The notes under the pieces: generated by a model | The model's database searches: none | Told to the model about the DNA's origin: nothing | The model's input: the letters and a program-made list of their open reading frames with translations, nothing else | NCBI GenBank assembly: GCA_001828855.1 | Contig: MHZT01000034.1 | Coordinates: 1-64,000 of the forward strand | Source of the DNA: Rhodobacterales bacterium RIFCSPHIGHO2_02_FULL_62_130 | Lineage (GTDB): Bacteria > Pseudomonadota > Alphaproteobacteria > Rhodobacterales > Rhodobacteraceae | Reading direction: 5' to 3' | DNA length: 64,000 nucleotides | Part shown: one piece after another, positions 52,565 through 62,711 of the stretch | Position numbering within the stretch: position 1 is the stretch's first letter | Layout: each line of letters begins with the position of its first letter | Translations under genes and position numbers: made by a program

Positions 52565-53965
52565 TCAGGCCGACGCATCCTCTAGCCGCGCAATCGTTTC
52601 GTCCCGACCGATGACCAGCATCATGTCGTAAACGCTTGGCGTCGCGCTTCGCCCTGCCAGAGCCGCCCGCAAGGGGGCTGCCAGCTTGCCAAAGCCGATG
52701 CCGTTTTCGGCAGCAACATCGGTCAGGATCGGCTCAAGCGCGTCCTTTGTCCAGCTAGCAGTTTGCAGGCGCGGCGTCAACGATTTCAGTATACCACGGG
52801 ATACCGAATCCAAAGCCTTTGCCGAGGCCTCATCCGGCTGCACTGGCCGCGATGTTAGCGCAAACTGAGCCTTTTCAAGCAGTTCCGGGAAGGTTTTGGC
52901 CCGATCTTTCACGCAATACAGCCCCGCTTGCAGCAGCGCACGCTGGCTCTGCGTCAATGCAGGACGTTTGGCCGCAACCAGATAAGCCTCAATTTCATGC
53001 AGCAGCGCAGCATTTTCGGCCATTGCCATGTGATGCCCGCAGGTGTTCTCAAGCTTCTTGAAGTCCAGTCGTGCAGGCGCACGCCCGATACCGGACAGGT
53101 CGAACATCTTCATCGCTTCTTCCGTGCTGAAAATCTCGGCATCACCATGCGCCCAGCCAAGCCGCGTCAGGTAATTCCGCATCCCCGCCGCCGGATAGCC
53201 CATGGCCTGATATTCCTCGACCCCCGTCGCGCCGTGGCGTTTCGACAGTTTCTTGCCATCCGGCCCGTGGATCAGCGGAATATGCGCCCAGACCGGAATA
53301 TCCCAGCCCATCGCGGCGTAAACCATCTGCTGGCGCGCGGCGTTGTTCAAATGGTCGTCCCCGCGAATGACATGGGTGACGCCCATGTCATGGTCATCGA
53401 CCACCACGGCCAGCATATAGGTAGGTGTGCCATCAGAGCGTAAACAAATCATGTCATCCAGCGCGGAATTCTGGATCACAACGCGGCCTTGCACCTGATC
53501 TTCGATGATCGTCTCGCCCTCACGCGGGGCGCGCATGCGGATCACATAGGGGGCGTCGGGATGGGTGGCCGGATCGGCATCGCGCCACGGGCTTTGGAAC
53601 AGCGCATAGGAACCCCGCGCCTCGGCCTCGGCGCGGAAGGCTGCGATTTCTTCCTGCGTGCTGAAGCACTTATAGGCTGTGCCACGCGCCAGCATCTGAT
53701 GCGCCACCTCGGCGTGGCGGTCCTTGCGGTCAAACTGGCTGACCACCTCGCCGTCCCAGTCAAGGCCCAGCCATGTCAACCCCTTCAGGATGGCGGCGGT
53801 GGCTTCGGGGGTAGAGCGTTCGCGGTCGGTATCTTCAATCCGCAGCAGGAATTTCCCGCCGCGACCACGCGCATAAAGCCAGTTGAACAGCGCGGTGCGG
53901 CCGCCGCCAATGTGCAGATAGCCCGTGGGCGAGGGGGCAAAGCGGGTGACGACGGGCTTGTTCAT
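52565..53965 (-). CDS. gltX: Glutamyl-tRNA synthetase
   Basis: GluRS charges tRNA-Glu (and in organisms with GatCAB, often tRNA-Gln, which fits gatB in this window). The protein has 466 residues. Signatures are [20 protein letters not shown] (HIGH-like HIGG), [17 protein letters not shown] and [12 protein letters not shown] (KMSKS-like). The C-terminal helical cage lacks an obvious zinc-binding motif, as is usual in alphaproteobacteria. It diverges from comEC, the starts being only 37 bases apart. Confidence 0.96.
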   Translation of the reverse strand: MNKPVVTRFAPSPTGYLHIGGGRTALFNWLYARGRGGKFLLRIEDTDRERSTPEATAAILKGLTWLGLDWDGEVVSQFDRKDRHAEVAHQMLARGTAYKCFSTQEEIAAFRAEAEARGSYALFQSPWRDADPATHPDAPYVIRMRAPREGETIIEDQVQGRVVIQNSALDDMICLRSDGTPTYMLAVVVDDHDMGVTHVIRGDDHLNNAARQQMVYAAMGWDIPVWAHIPLIHGPDGKKLSKRHGATGVEEYQAMGYPAAGMRNYLTRLGWAHGDAEIFSTEEAMKMFDLSGIGRAPARLDFKKLENTCGHHMAMAENAALLHEIEAYLVAAKRPALTQSQRALLQAGLYCVKDRAKTFPELLEKAQFALTSRPVQPDEASAKALDSVSRGILKSLTPRLQTASWTKDALEPILTDVAAENGIGFGKLAAPLRAALAGRSATPSVYDMMLVIGRDETIARLEDASA

Positions 53966-54001
53966 GCGGATTAACCTTTTGGAAACCTGAGCGGGGCTAG
54001 G

Positions 54002-56146
54002 ATGGTCGCAGCTTTAGGCAAATGCGGGGGGCAAAACAAGGTGGCGGGGATTGGGGCTGCAGTGCTGATCCCATTGCGCGCGCTTTTGGCTGCGCGGGGT
54101 CTGCTTTTCCCTTGGGTGCCGATGTTTCTGGGGGCCGGAATCGCCATCTGGTTCGCCCTGCCGTTTGAGCCGGATCTGCGCGCCTATCTGGCGCTGGCGG
54201 TGGTCTTTCTTGTGACTTTGGGCTTTCGGCTTTGGGGGCCGGAATTGGTGCATCCGCTTGCCACTATTATAGGATGCCTAGTGGCAGGGACGCTTGCCGC
54301 GGGGGCGCGGGCGCATCTGGTGCAGGCCCCGATGCTGGAGTTTCGCTATTATGGCCCCGTGCAAGGCCGCGTGACCGAGATTGACCGATCACAATCCGAC
54401 GCCTTGCGGATCACGCTGGATCAGGTTGTTTTGCGGGATGTCGCGCCTGCACGCACACCTGTGAACGTAAGGATTTCACTTTTTGACGAAGGGCTTACGC
54501 CAACTCCGGGGCAAATCGTTCTGGTCACGGCGCATCTTGCCGCGCCGGAACCTCCCGCCGAACCGGGCGGTTTTGATTTTCGCCGCATGGCCTATTTTGA
54601 CCAGTTGGGCGCGGTGGGCTACGCCCGCAGTCCGGTGATGCTTTGGGCAGAACCTGCGGCGGGCGTAGCCGTGATCAACCGCCTGCGCCAAAGCCTGTCT
54701 GTTGCGATAATGCAGGCGGTTCCGGGGGACGCGGGCGCGTTTTCCTCGGGCGTGATGACGGGGGACCGCTCGGGCATTTCTCTGGACACGGTGCAGGCGC
54801 TGCGGGATTCGAATCTGGCACATTTGCTGGCGATTTCCGGCATGAACATGGCTTTTCTGACAGGATTCGTTTTTGTTCTTGTGCGTTACGGGCTTGCCTT
54901 GGTGCCGCGATTGGCGCTGCGGGTGAACACGAAAAAGATCGCCGCAGTCGGGGCATTCGGCGTGGCGTTGTTCTATTTGCTGCTTTCAGGGGCCAATGTG
55001 GCGACGACACGGGCCTTTCTGATGGTCTGCGTGATGCTGGGGGCCGTCATTCTGGACCGGCGTGCGCTGACCATGCGCTCGGTGGCATTGGCGGGGACGG
55101 TGCTGCTGCTGGTGCAGCCGGAAAGCCTGTTGGAGCCGGGCTTTCAACTGTCTTTTGCGGCGACGGTGGTGTTGATCGCAGGGTTTGGCGCACTGGACCG
55201 GCAGATGATGCGGGAGCGGGTGCCGCGTTGGGTGATGCCGTTCTTTACGCTGGTGCTGACCTCGGTGCTGGCGGGGGCGGCGACTGCACCTTTTGCAGCG
55301 GCGCATTTCAACAGGTTCACGGATTATGGCTTGGTGGCGAATCTTCTGACGGTGCCGGTGATGTCGGTGCTGATGGGGGCGGGGGCCTTGGCGGCGTTGT
55401 TGGCTCCCTTCGGGCTGGCGGGACTGGCGCTATGGGTGATGGAGCAGTGCGCGCGCTGGATTCTTTATATCGCCCATTGGATTGCTGGACTGGATGGGGC
55501 TGTCACCGCGATTGTCGCGCCGGGGCCATGGGTGCTTCCGCTGATCACTTTCGGCGGCGCTTGGGTGATTCTGTGGCGTGGTCCTATTCGTTTGGCGGGT
55601 GCCTTGCCGGTTGCTGCGGCCCTGCTGATCTGGGCGGGTGCAGACCGACCCCCACTTTTGATCAGCAGTGACGGACGACTCGTCGGCCTGTCGGGCGCGC
55701 AGGGGCGGGCATTGTCTGCGCCGCGCGGAGCGGGGTTCGCAGCCGAAAACTGGCTTGAGGATGATGGCGATCTGGCGCTTCAGGCCGACGCCGCAAAGCG
55801 CGCAGGTTTTTCAGGCCCGGCGGACGCGCGCAGGTTCAAGATCGGGGAATGGCAAGGCGTTGTTCTGTCGGGAGAAACCGCTGCCGCAGCCCTTGGTCAG
55901 GCCTGTGCCGAGGCAGATCTCGTTATCCTGCCGGCTGCGATGGAACCTGCCTTGCCGCGTCCCACCGGTTGTCTGTTGCTGGATCGCAGCGTTCTGGACG
56001 TCTCGGGTGCGCTGGCCTTGGCGGTGCAAGAAGGAAAGCTGCACATCAAAGCCGCGCGATCCGTGGCGCGTCTTTGGGTTGGCCCCCGTCCGGTTTGGTC
56101 TGAAATGCTGCTTCCGCCGCCGCTTGTGCGGACAGCGCTTCAATAG
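54002..56146 (+). CDS. comEC: ComEC/Rec2-family membrane protein
   Basis: A 714-residue inner-membrane protein of the ComEC/Rec2 family, the channel for single-stranded DNA uptake in transformable bacteria. It has an N-terminal DUF4131 region ([20 protein letters not shown]) and the competence membrane domain with [40 protein letters not shown] and [17 protein letters not shown]-like segments. The C-terminal beta-lactamase-like nuclease domain is not evident: no HxHxDH is seen, and only about 140 residues follow the membrane part. This shorter form is common in alphaproteobacteria. Its end overlaps the lexA end by seven bases. Confidence 0.9.
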   Translation: MVAALGKCGGQNKVAGIGAAVLIPLRALLAARGLLFPWVPMFLGAGIAIWFALPFEPDLRAYLALAVVFLVTLGFRLWGPELVHPLATIIGCLVAGTLAAGARAHLVQAPMLEFRYYGPVQGRVTEIDRSQSDALRITLDQVVLRDVAPARTPVNVRISLFDEGLTPTPGQIVLVTAHLAAPEPPAEPGGFDFRRMAYFDQLGAVGYARSPVMLWAEPAAGVAVINRLRQSLSVAIMQAVPGDAGAFSSGVMTGDRSGISLDTVQALRDSNLAHLLAISGMNMAFLTGFVFVLVRYGLALVPRLALRVNTKKIAAVGAFGVALFYLLLSGANVATTRAFLMVCVMLGAVILDRRALTMRSVALAGTVLLLVQPESLLEPGFQLSFAATVVLIAGFGALDRQMMRERVPRWVMPFFTLVLTSVLAGAATAPFAAAHFNRFTDYGLVANLLTVPVMSVLMGAGALAALLAPFGLAGLALWVMEQCARWILYIAHWIAGLDGAVTAIVAPGPWVLPLITFGGAWVILWRGPIRLAGALPVAAALLIWAGADRPPLLISSDGRLVGLSGAQGRALSAPRGAGFAAENWLEDDGDLALQADAAKRAGFSGPADARRFKIGEWQGVVLSGETAAAALGQACAEADLVILPAAMEPALPRPTGCLLLDRSVLDVSGALALAVQEGKLHIKAARSVARLWVGPRPVWSEMLLPPPLVRTALQ

Positions 56147-56826
56147 CTGCGGATCAGACCGACCAAACGGCCCTGCACCTTGACCAAGTGGTCAGGGAAA
56201 ACGCGGGTTTCATAGGCGGGGTTTGCGGCCTCAAGCGCGATCATCGCGCCGCGACGGCGAAAGCGCTTCAGCGTCGCTTCGGCATCCTCGACCAAGGCCA
56301 CCACGATATCACCATTCTCGGCGGTGTTTTGTTCGCGGATCACGACGATATCGCCGTCGTTGATCCCTGCCTCGATCATCGAATCGCCCTTCACCTCCAA
56401 CGCGTAGTGCTGGCCATTGCCGGACAGCATCGAGCCGGGAACGGCGATGTGATGCGAGATATGCGAGATCGCCTCAATCGGGACACCGGCGGCGATGCGA
56501 CCCATCACCGGCAGTTCCAAAGCATAGACGCCTTCGATCGGCAGGGCGGCGCGTGGCGGATCGACCTTGTCACCCTTGATGAGTTTGGGCGAAAAACCCG
56601 GTTTTTCCATCGCGTCCGGCAGTTTGACGATTTCCAGCGCACGGGCGCGGTGGGCAAGGCGACGGATAAAACCGCGTTCTTCCAAGGCTGTAATCAGGCG
56701 GTGGATACCGGATTTCGACCGCAGATCCAGCGCATCCTTCATTTCATCGAAGGAGGGCGGAACACCGTCTGCATCCATGCGGGTTTTGATGAAATCGAGC
56801 AGTTCCAGTTGCTTGCGCGTCAGCAT
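56140..56826 (-). CDS. lexA: LexA repressor
   Basis: LexA represses the SOS DNA-damage genes and cuts itself when RecA filaments form. The protein has 228 residues from ATG 56826 ([20 protein letters not shown]). The winged helix-turn-helix lies in residues 1-70, the cleavage site is A113-G114 in [11 protein letters not shown], and the Ser-Lys dyad is S149 ([11 protein letters not shown]) and K187 (ATLKRF). The long frame upstream (to 56886) is not used because it would read through the SOS box. It lies downstream of moeA on the same strand. Confidence 0.97.
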   Translation of the reverse strand: MLTRKQLELLDFIKTRMDADGVPPSFDEMKDALDLRSKSGIHRLITALEERGFIRRLAHRARALEIVKLPDAMEKPGFSPKLIKGDKVDPPRAALPIEGVYALELPVMGRIAAGVPIEAISHISHHIAVPGSMLSGNGQHYALEVKGDSMIEAGINDGDIVVIREQNTAENGDIVVALVEDAEATLKRFRRRGAMIALEAANPAYETRVFPDHLVKVQGRLVGLIRSY

Positions 56827-56857
56827 CCCGACCCCCATTGCCACATGTTGTCGCAAT

Positions 56858-56872
56858 GTTCTGCCCGTGTTC
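56858..56872. promoter_or_regulatory. LexA (SOS) box of lexA
   Basis: GTTC-TGCCCGT-GTTC, an exact GTTC-N7-GTTC direct repeat, the alphaproteobacterial LexA site. It lies 32 bases before the lexA start, so lexA is autoregulated. Confidence 0.9.
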
Positions 56873-56895
56873 TTGGTTTGTGTCAAGCAATTTGG

Positions 56896-58077
56896 CTAGA
56901 GCGGGATATAATCGACCATATCGCTCGCGCGGCGGGGGGCATCGTTAACGGGGCGGATCAGCAGGGCATCGGCCTCGGTCAGGATCGACAGCAGGGCGGA
57001 ATCCTGACGCTCAAACGGGGTGACGGTGGGGGCGCCGTCCACAACCGACAGCCGCGCGCGCATGAAATGGGTGCGCGGGCCGTTGGCAGGCTGATCCGAC
57101 CCCAGCCGCGCGCGGCGGGTTTGCGGGGCTGTGGCGGGCAGGCCCAGCATCGCGGTCAGCATCGGCACCAGAAACAGATGCGCGCAGACGATGGCCGAAA
57201 CCGGATTTCCGGGCAGCCCCAGCATCGGCACACCCAGAACACGCCCTGCCATCAAGGGCTTGCCGGGGCGCATGGCGATTTTCCAGAAGGCGCGTTCCAG
57301 CCCCAGATCGGCGGCAACCTTGCCGACCAGATCGTGGTCGCCCACCGAAGCGCCGCCGATGGTCACGATCAGATCGGCCCCTTCGGTCAGCGAGAACACG
57401 GTGCGAAGATCGGCCTCGGTGTCGCGGGCGATGGGCAGCATCCGCGCCTCGCCGCCTGCAGATTCGATCATCGCCGCCAATGCGAAGGTGTTCGAGGCGA
57501 TGATCTGATCGGGGCGGGGCGTCTCGCCCGGCATCACCAATTCGTCGCCGGTGGCGATCAGGGCGACGACGGGGCGACGGGTGACGGTGACCTGCGGCAG
57601 GTTCATCGCAGCCAGCAACGCGAGATCGTTCGGGCGCAGGCGGCGGGGGCTGGGCAGCGCGGTGCCTTCAGTGAAATCCTGACCGCGCGGGCGGATATTG
57701 TCACCGACATGCGCGGCGGCGTTCAGGGTAATCTTGTCGCCGGTAGCCGCGACATCTTCCTGAATGGCAATGGTCACGGCACCTTCCGGCAAAGGCGCGC
57801 CGGTAAAAATGCGGGCGGCCTGATCGGGTGCAAGGCGGCCTGCAAAGGCATGGCCCGCGCCTGCCTCGCCGATCACGGTAAAGCTGTCGCCCTTGGTGGC
57901 GGCAGACCCCAAGGCATAGCCATCCATAGCCGAGGCGGCAAAGGGCGGCTGGGTCAGGCGGGCCACGGCGGGCGCGGCCATCACGCGGGAATTGGCATGG
58001 CGCAGCGGGATGGTTTCGGTGGACAGAGGGGCCGCAAGGGCAAGGCAACGGGCAAGCGCCTCTTCAACCGTTATCAT
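56896..58077 (-). CDS. moeA: Molybdopterin molybdenumtransferase MoeA
   Basis: MoeA inserts molybdate into adenylylated molybdopterin, the last common step of molybdenum cofactor synthesis. The protein has 393 residues. Family blocks: FAASAMDGYALGSA, IFTGAPLPEGAVTIAIQED, IRPRGQDFTEG, VVALIATGDELV, ADLIVTIGGASVGDHD, MRPGKPLMAG and GLPGNPVSAIV. ATG 58077 shares its A with the moaC stop codon (TGATG), so the genes are coupled. Confidence 0.96.
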   Translation of the reverse strand: MITVEEALARCLALAAPLSTETIPLRHANSRVMAAPAVARLTQPPFAASAMDGYALGSAATKGDSFTVIGEAGAGHAFAGRLAPDQAARIFTGAPLPEGAVTIAIQEDVAATGDKITLNAAAHVGDNIRPRGQDFTEGTALPSPRRLRPNDLALLAAMNLPQVTVTRRPVVALIATGDELVMPGETPRPDQIIASNTFALAAMIESAGGEARMLPIARDTEADLRTVFSLTEGADLIVTIGGASVGDHDLVGKVAADLGLERAFWKIAMRPGKPLMAGRVLGVPMLGLPGNPVSAIVCAHLFLVPMLTAMLGLPATAPQTRRARLGSDQPANGPRTHFMRARLSVVDGAPTVTPFERQDSALLSILTEADALLIRPVNDAPRRASDMVDYIPL

Positions 58078-58571
58078 CACTTCGCCTCGTATCTACCGGA
58101 TTTTCCACCATCTTTCAGGATCAGGCGGATGCCTTCGATGGTCATGGATTTCTCAACCGCCTTGACCATATCGTAGATGGTCAGGCAGGCGACGGACACG
58201 GCGGTCAGCGCCTCCATCTCGACGCCGGTCTGGCCGCCGGTCTTGACGGTGGCCTGCACGCGGATGCCGGGGATGGTCGCGTCAGGCACCAAATCCAGCG
58301 AGACTTTGGTGATTGGCAGCGGGTGACACAACGGAATCAGATCGGCGGTTTTCTTCGCGCCCATGATCCCCGCCAGCCGTGCCACGCCCAGCACATCGCC
58401 CTTTTTCGCGCGGCCCTCGGTGATCAGGGCCAGCGTATCCGCCCCCATCCGCACCATACCTTCGGCCACGGCCAGACGGTCTGTCGCCGGCTTGGCCGAG
58501 ACATCGACCATATGGGCCTGACCTTGGTCGTCGAAATGGGTGAGGCCCCCACTGTCCTGATTGGCGGTCAT
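58077..58571 (-). CDS. moaC: Cyclic pyranopterin monophosphate synthase MoaC
   Basis: MoaC acts on 3',8-cyclo-GTP, made by MoaA, to form cyclic pyranopterin monophosphate, the first stable precursor of the molybdenum cofactor. The 164-residue product has [19 protein letters not shown] at the start, [18 protein letters not shown] in the middle and [20 protein letters not shown] followed by the catalytic KAVEKSMTI. It overlaps trpC by four bases (ATGA), so it is translated with the trp genes. Confidence 0.96.
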   Translation of the reverse strand: MTANQDSGGLTHFDDQGQAHMVDVSAKPATDRLAVAEGMVRMGADTLALITEGRAKKGDVLGVARLAGIMGAKKTADLIPLCHPLPITKVSLDLVPDATIPGIRVQATVKTGGQTGVEMEALTAVSVACLTIYDMVKAVEKSMTIEGIRLILKDGGKSGRYEAK

Positions 58572-59380
58572 GCCCCGCCCTCTGCCGTCAGCGGGCGGGC
58601 AAGGATGGCGCGGGTGGCGGCGGCCACGTCGTCTTGCCGCATCAGGCTTTCGCCGATCAGGAAGCAGCGCGCACCATAGCGGGCCACATCGGCCAGATCA
58701 GCAGGGGTGAACAACCCGCTTTCCGACACGATCAGACGATCCTCTGGCACATGCCGCGCCAGTTGGCGGGTGGTGTCCAGCGTCACTTCGAAGGTGTGCA
58801 GGTTACGGTTGTTGATCCCCATCAGCGGCGATTTCAGGATCGCGCCACGGTCCAACTCGGCACGGTCATGCACTTCGATCAGCACATCCATGCCCCATTC
58901 AAAGGCGGCGGCCTCAAGCTCCAGCGCCTGCGCGTCGGACAGCGATGCCATGATGATCAGGATGCAATCGGCGTTCAGCGCGCGGGCCTCGGCGACCTGA
59001 TAGGGGTCATAGAGGAAGTCTTTCCGCAGGCAGGGCAGTTTGGTCGCCTCGTGTGCTTGCAGCAGAAACGCATCGGCACCCTGAAAGGAGGGCGCGTCGG
59101 TCAGCACGGAAAGGCAGGTGGCACCGCCCGCCTCATAGGCGCGGGCAAGGGCGGGCGGGTTGAAATCGGCGCGGATCAACCCCTTGGAAGGGCTGGCCTT
59201 TTTGATCTCGGCGATCAGGCCATAGCCCGAAGCCGCAGCCTCGGCCAAGGCGCGGGCAAAGCCGCGCGGGGGGGAGGCGTGACGGGCCGCCTCTTCGACA
59301 GCGGACATCGGGCGCAGCGCCTTGCGGGCGGCGATTTCTTCCAGCTTGTAGGCTTTGATGCGATCTAGAATGGTGCTCAT
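58568..59380 (-). CDS. trpC: Indole-3-glycerol phosphate synthase
   Basis: TrpC closes carboxyphenylamino-deoxyribulose phosphate to indole-glycerol phosphate, the fourth step of tryptophan synthesis. The 270-residue TIM barrel has the substrate residues in [56 protein letters not shown] and [12 protein letters not shown]. No TrpF fusion is present. It lies 42 bases after trpD and overlaps moaC. Confidence 0.97.
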   Translation of the reverse strand: MSTILDRIKAYKLEEIAARKALRPMSAVEEAARHASPPRGFARALAEAAASGYGLIAEIKKASPSKGLIRADFNPPALARAYEAGGATCLSVLTDAPSFQGADAFLLQAHEATKLPCLRKDFLYDPYQVAEARALNADCILIIMASLSDAQALELEAAAFEWGMDVLIEVHDRAELDRGAILKSPLMGINNRNLHTFEVTLDTTRQLARHVPEDRLIVSESGLFTPADLADVARYGARCFLIGESLMRQDDVAAATRAILARPLTAEGGA

Positions 59381-59422
59381 GCGACAGGACTAGCCAAACT
59401 GGGGGCGGAAGGGAAGGGCGGT

Positions 59423-60436
59423 TCAGGCGTTGGTCAGGCGCTGAAGCGCAGTGATCTTGGCCTTGGCGGCACCGGAATCGATCGAGACGCGGGCGCGCTC
59501 GACGCCGTCTTTCAGATCGGACGCCACATCGGCCACCACAAGCGCAGCGGCGGCGTTCAGCAGCACGGCATCGCGGTAAGCGCCCTTTTCCCCGTCCAGC
59601 AGCGCGCGAAACGCGGCGGCGTTTTCGGCAGGCGTGCCGCCCATGATCGATTCAAACGCATGCACCGGCAGGCCCGCGTCTTCGGGGTGCAGGGTGAAGT
59701 CGCGGATCGCACCGCCTTCAAGGGCCGCCACGGCGGTCGTGGTGGCAATCGAGATTTCGTCCGTGCCATCGCCGCCATGCACCAGCCACGCTTTCTCCGA
59801 CCCCAGCGCGCGCAGGGTTTCGGCCATCGGGCGGATCAGGGCGGCGGTAAAGGTGCCGGTCAACTGCCGTTTCACACCCGCCGGATTGGTCAGCGGGCCA
59901 AGGATGTTGAATATGGTGCGGGTGCCAAGTTCAATCCGAATGGGGCCGACATGGCGCATCGCGGGGTGATGCATCGGGGCCATCATAAAGCCGATACCGG
60001 CCTGATCGAGACAGCGCTCCACCACTTCGGGGGCGATCATCACGTTCAGACCCATCTCGGTCAGCGCATCCGCAGCGCCCGATTTCGACGAGAGATTCCG
60101 GTTGCCATGTTTGGCCACCACCACACCGGCCCCCGCCACCACAAAGGCCGTCGCGGTGGAAATATTCAGCGTGCCTTTGCCATCGCCGCCGGTGCCGACG
60201 ATATCCATCGCGCCTTCCGGCGCGCGCACGGCGTTGCATTTGGCGCGCATTACCGTCGCGGCAGCGGTATATTCATCCACCGTCTCGCCGCGCGTCCGCA
60301 GCGCCATCAGGAACCCGCCCATCTGGGCAGGGGTGGCAGCCCCTTCGAACAGTGCGGCAAAGGCGGCCTCGGCCTCGTCCCGTGTCAGCGCGCGGGTGGC
60401 GGCAGTGCCGATCAGGGGTTTGAGAATATCGCTCAT
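59423..60436 (-). CDS. trpD: Anthranilate phosphoribosyltransferase
   Basis: TrpD joins anthranilate with PRPP. The protein has 337 residues from ATG 60436 ([20 protein letters not shown]). PRPP-binding motifs: [20 protein letters not shown] and [21 protein letters not shown]-type loop; the anthranilate site region [16 protein letters not shown] and [16 protein letters not shown]. The frame upstream of 60436 reads through trpG and is ignored. It overlaps trpG by four bases (ATGA). Confidence 0.97.
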   Translation of the reverse strand: MSDILKPLIGTAATRALTRDEAEAAFAALFEGAATPAQMGGFLMALRTRGETVDEYTAAATVMRAKCNAVRAPEGAMDIVGTGGDGKGTLNISTATAFVVAGAGVVVAKHGNRNLSSKSGAADALTEMGLNVMIAPEVVERCLDQAGIGFMMAPMHHPAMRHVGPIRIELGTRTIFNILGPLTNPAGVKRQLTGTFTAALIRPMAETLRALGSEKAWLVHGGDGTDEISIATTTAVAALEGGAIRDFTLHPEDAGLPVHAFESIMGGTPAENAAAFRALLDGEKGAYRDAVLLNAAAALVVADVASDLKDGVERARVSIDSGAAKAKITALQRLTNA

Positions 60437-61017
60437 GCCGGAACCCGTTTGGCCGAGTCGAGGAAGTTCTTCAGCAGTTGATGCCCATGCTCCGACGCGA
60501 TGGATTCGGGGTGAAACTGCACGCCCTCGATCAGCTTTTCCTTGTGGCGCAGGCCCATGATGGTGCCATCTTCCAGCCATGCCGTGACCTCAAGGCAATC
60601 GGGCAGGCTTTCGCGTTCCACCACCAGCGAATGATAGCGCGTGGCGTTGAACGGCGAGGGCAGGCCACGGAACATGCCCTTGCCCGCATGGTGCATCGCG
60701 CCCATCTTGCCATGTACGATCTCGTGGCAGCGCACGACCTTGCCGCCAAAAGCCTCGCCAATGGTCTGATGTCCAAGGCAAACCCCCAGCAAGGGAATAT
60801 CTGCCGCCGCCGCCGCCTTGGTCAAAGGAATGCAAATCCCCGCCTGCACCGGATCGCAAGGACCGGGCGAAAGCACGATCAGTTCGGGCTTCATTGCCAC
60901 CGCATCCTGCACCGTCAGCGCATCATTGCGGCGCACGACCACATCGGCCCCCAACTCGCCCAGATAATGAACAAGGTTGTAGGTAAAGCTGTCGTAGTTG
61001 TCGATCAGTAGCAGCAT
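60433..61017 (-). CDS. trpG: Anthranilate synthase component II (glutamine amidotransferase)
   Basis: TrpG supplies ammonia from glutamine to TrpE. The 194-residue class I amidotransferase has [20 protein letters not shown] at the start, [14 protein letters not shown], the nucleophile cysteine in [15 protein letters not shown], and the His-Glu pair in [14 protein letters not shown]. It may also serve 4-amino-4-deoxychorismate synthesis. It starts the trpG-trpD-trpC-moaC-moeA run and is separated from trpE by a gene on the other strand. Confidence 0.97.
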   Translation of the reverse strand: MLLLIDNYDSFTYNLVHYLGELGADVVVRRNDALTVQDAVAMKPELIVLSPGPCDPVQAGICIPLTKAAAAADIPLLGVCLGHQTIGEAFGGKVVRCHEIVHGKMGAMHHAGKGMFRGLPSPFNATRYHSLVVERESLPDCLEVTAWLEDGTIMGLRHKEKLIEGVQFHPESIASEHGHQLLKNFLDSAKRVPA

Positions 61018-61131
61018 CTTGCACGTCCGGTCGGAAAGGGGGTGAAGGCGCGCGCGCCTCGGTCTATAGATGGGACTAGCGGCAAAGGGGCGTCAAGGGC
61101 AAGTGGCGTCGGAAGAGGGCGGAGGCGTTTG

Positions 61132-62547
61132 GTGATCCGGAATTTCGTGGCAGGTCTGGTCTGGGGTGCAGTGGTCGCTGGCGTCGGTCTTGGTGTCATC
61201 TCGCAGGTGGCACCGATGCCCGCGCGGATGGCTGCGCCGCATGAAGCGGCGGCCAGCGATACGGCCCTGCCCGAGACTGTCATGCCGCCTGATGCGCTTG
61301 ATCCCGCAGCAGAGCCGGAAACGGTCGTGACCCAGACCGTAGCACCGCAAGAGGTTCCCGTGGAACCCGTTGCGCCTGACGCTCTTGCCCAGTCTGACAC
61401 TCTGACGGAGGCGGCGCCAGAAGCCGCCCCCGCAAGGCCCGCCACGCAGACAGCCCAGCCCGCGCCGGAACCCGCAGCCCCGCAACCGGCACCGCAAGCC
61501 GATGCGCCAGCCGCGCCTGCCACGACAGAGGAAACCCAGCCCGCGCCCAGCCTTGCGGGCGATCAATCTGCGCCTGCGCTGCCCATGCCCTCGGCACAAC
61601 CCGACTCCCAAACCAGTGATCCGGCCCCCACTGCGCCCGATCTTCCGCCCCCCGCACCGGTCGAGACCGATGAGGCTCTGCTTACCCCCGCGCCTGCACC
61701 GGCGGCCCAGCCCGAACCTGCTCTGGTCACTCCCGATGCGCCGCCCGCGCCCGAGACCCTGTCGCCCGATACATCTTTGCCCAAACTGGTTGACGGCGTC
61801 ACCACGGGCCGCTTGCCCGCCATCGGCGAAACCGACCCGCAGCCCGAAACCGAAGCAACCGCAGCGTCGCAGCCCCCGATTGACCGTTTTGCCCGCCCCT
61901 TCGAAAATCCAACCGCAAAGCCGATGTTCGCCCTTGTGCTGATGGACAGCGGCGCGCCCGATCTTGATCGGGCAAGGCTGGCGGTGCTGCCGTTTCCGGT
62001 GACCTTCGTGATCGACCCCGCCGCGCCCGATGCTGCCACGGCCGCCCAGATTTACCGTGCGGCGGGCCAGGAGGTGGTGATGCTGGCCAGCGGGATTCCG
62101 GCAGGGGCCACCGCCTCCGATCTGGAACAGACCTTCCAGTCCCATGCCATGACCTTGCCCGAAGCTGTGGCCGTGCTTGATCTGGCAAGCGATGGCTTTC
62201 AGGACAACCGCCCGCTGGCCACCCTTGTGGTGCCGGTGCTGAAATCCCAAGGCCGTGGCCTGCTGACCTTTGACCGTGGCCTGAATGCCGCCGATCAGGT
62301 CGCCCGCAGGGATGGCGTCCGCGCGGCCACAATCTTCCGCATCCTCGACAGTGAAGGCGAGGAAACCCCGCTGATCCGCCGCTATCTCGACCGCGCCGCC
62401 TTCAAGGCCGCGCAGGAAGGACGCGTTGTGGTCTTGGGCCAGACCCGCGCAGAAACAGTGGCGGCCATCCTTGAATGGACGGTCGAAGGCCGCGCCTCGT
62501 CCGTCGCCCTTGCCCCCCTCACGGCTGTGCTGATCACGCCAAACTAG
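61132..62547 (+). CDS. Divergent polysaccharide deacetylase family protein (YibQ-like)
   Basis: A 471-residue membrane-anchored protein. The N-terminus IRNFVAGLVWGAVVAGVGLG is a membrane segment; about 230 Ala/Pro/Glu-rich residues of low complexity follow; the last 220 residues form the divergent deacetylase domain (FALVLMDSGAPDLDRARLAV, FPVTFVIDPAAPDAATAAQ, GRGLLTFDRGLNAADQVARR). The usual zinc ligands of NodB enzymes are not evident, as is typical of this YibQ group, so activity is doubtful. GTG 61132 is chosen because GGAGG at 61121-61125 is six bases upstream and the membrane segment then comes first. The trpE-yibQ-trpGDC order is known in Rhodobacter. Confidence 0.85.
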   Translation: MIRNFVAGLVWGAVVAGVGLGVISQVAPMPARMAAPHEAAASDTALPETVMPPDALDPAAEPETVVTQTVAPQEVPVEPVAPDALAQSDTLTEAAPEAAPARPATQTAQPAPEPAAPQPAPQADAPAAPATTEETQPAPSLAGDQSAPALPMPSAQPDSQTSDPAPTAPDLPPPAPVETDEALLTPAPAPAAQPEPALVTPDAPPAPETLSPDTSLPKLVDGVTTGRLPAIGETDPQPETEATAASQPPIDRFARPFENPTAKPMFALVLMDSGAPDLDRARLAVLPFPVTFVIDPAAPDAATAAQIYRAAGQEVVMLASGIPAGATASDLEQTFQSHAMTLPEAVAVLDLASDGFQDNRPLATLVVPVLKSQGRGLLTFDRGLNAADQVARRDGVRAATIFRILDSEGEETPLIRRYLDRAAFKAAQEGRVVVLGQTRAETVAAILEWTVEGRASSVALAPLTAVLITPN

Positions 62548-62564
62548 ACCGGACCGGCTTCCGA

Positions 62565-62625
62565 CATCCCCTTTGCATAAATATCCCGGGGGTGAGCGCG
62601 GTACGCGCGAGGGGGCTGGCCCCCT
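62565..62625 (-). repeat. Family A repeat, copy A10
   Basis: On the minus strand: stem AGGGGGCCAGCCCCCT, then CGCGCGTACCGCGC, then TCACCCCCGGGATATTT and ATGCAAAGGGGATG. Complete composite form between the converging yibQ-like and trpE genes; a family B palindrome follows at 62678. Confidence 0.75.
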
Positions 62626-62677
62626 GTGATGCAGGTCCCTTATGATGTCGACAAGACCCGCCACCAAAGGACAGGGG

Positions 62678-62705
62678 GTAGGGTGTGTGCTGGCACGCAC
62701 CCTGC
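62678..62705. repeat. Family B palindromic repeat, copy B4
   Basis: GTAGGGTGTGTGC-TGG-CACGCACCCTGC, followed by TTTTG on the plus strand. It may end the yibQ-like transcript; it begins seven bases after the trpE stop region on the other strand. Confidence 0.65.
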
Positions 62706-62711
62706 TTTTGG

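Noticed and set aside
61093-62700. A 535-residue minus-strand open frame opposite the YibQ-like gene
   Set aside because: Gly/Arg-rich shadow of the Ala/Pro-rich linker; no family match.
4301-62705. Family A and B repeats as transposable MITEs or as a CRISPR array
   Set aside because: Copies are scattered singly, have no clear terminal inverted repeats with target duplications, and show no regular repeat-spacer array.
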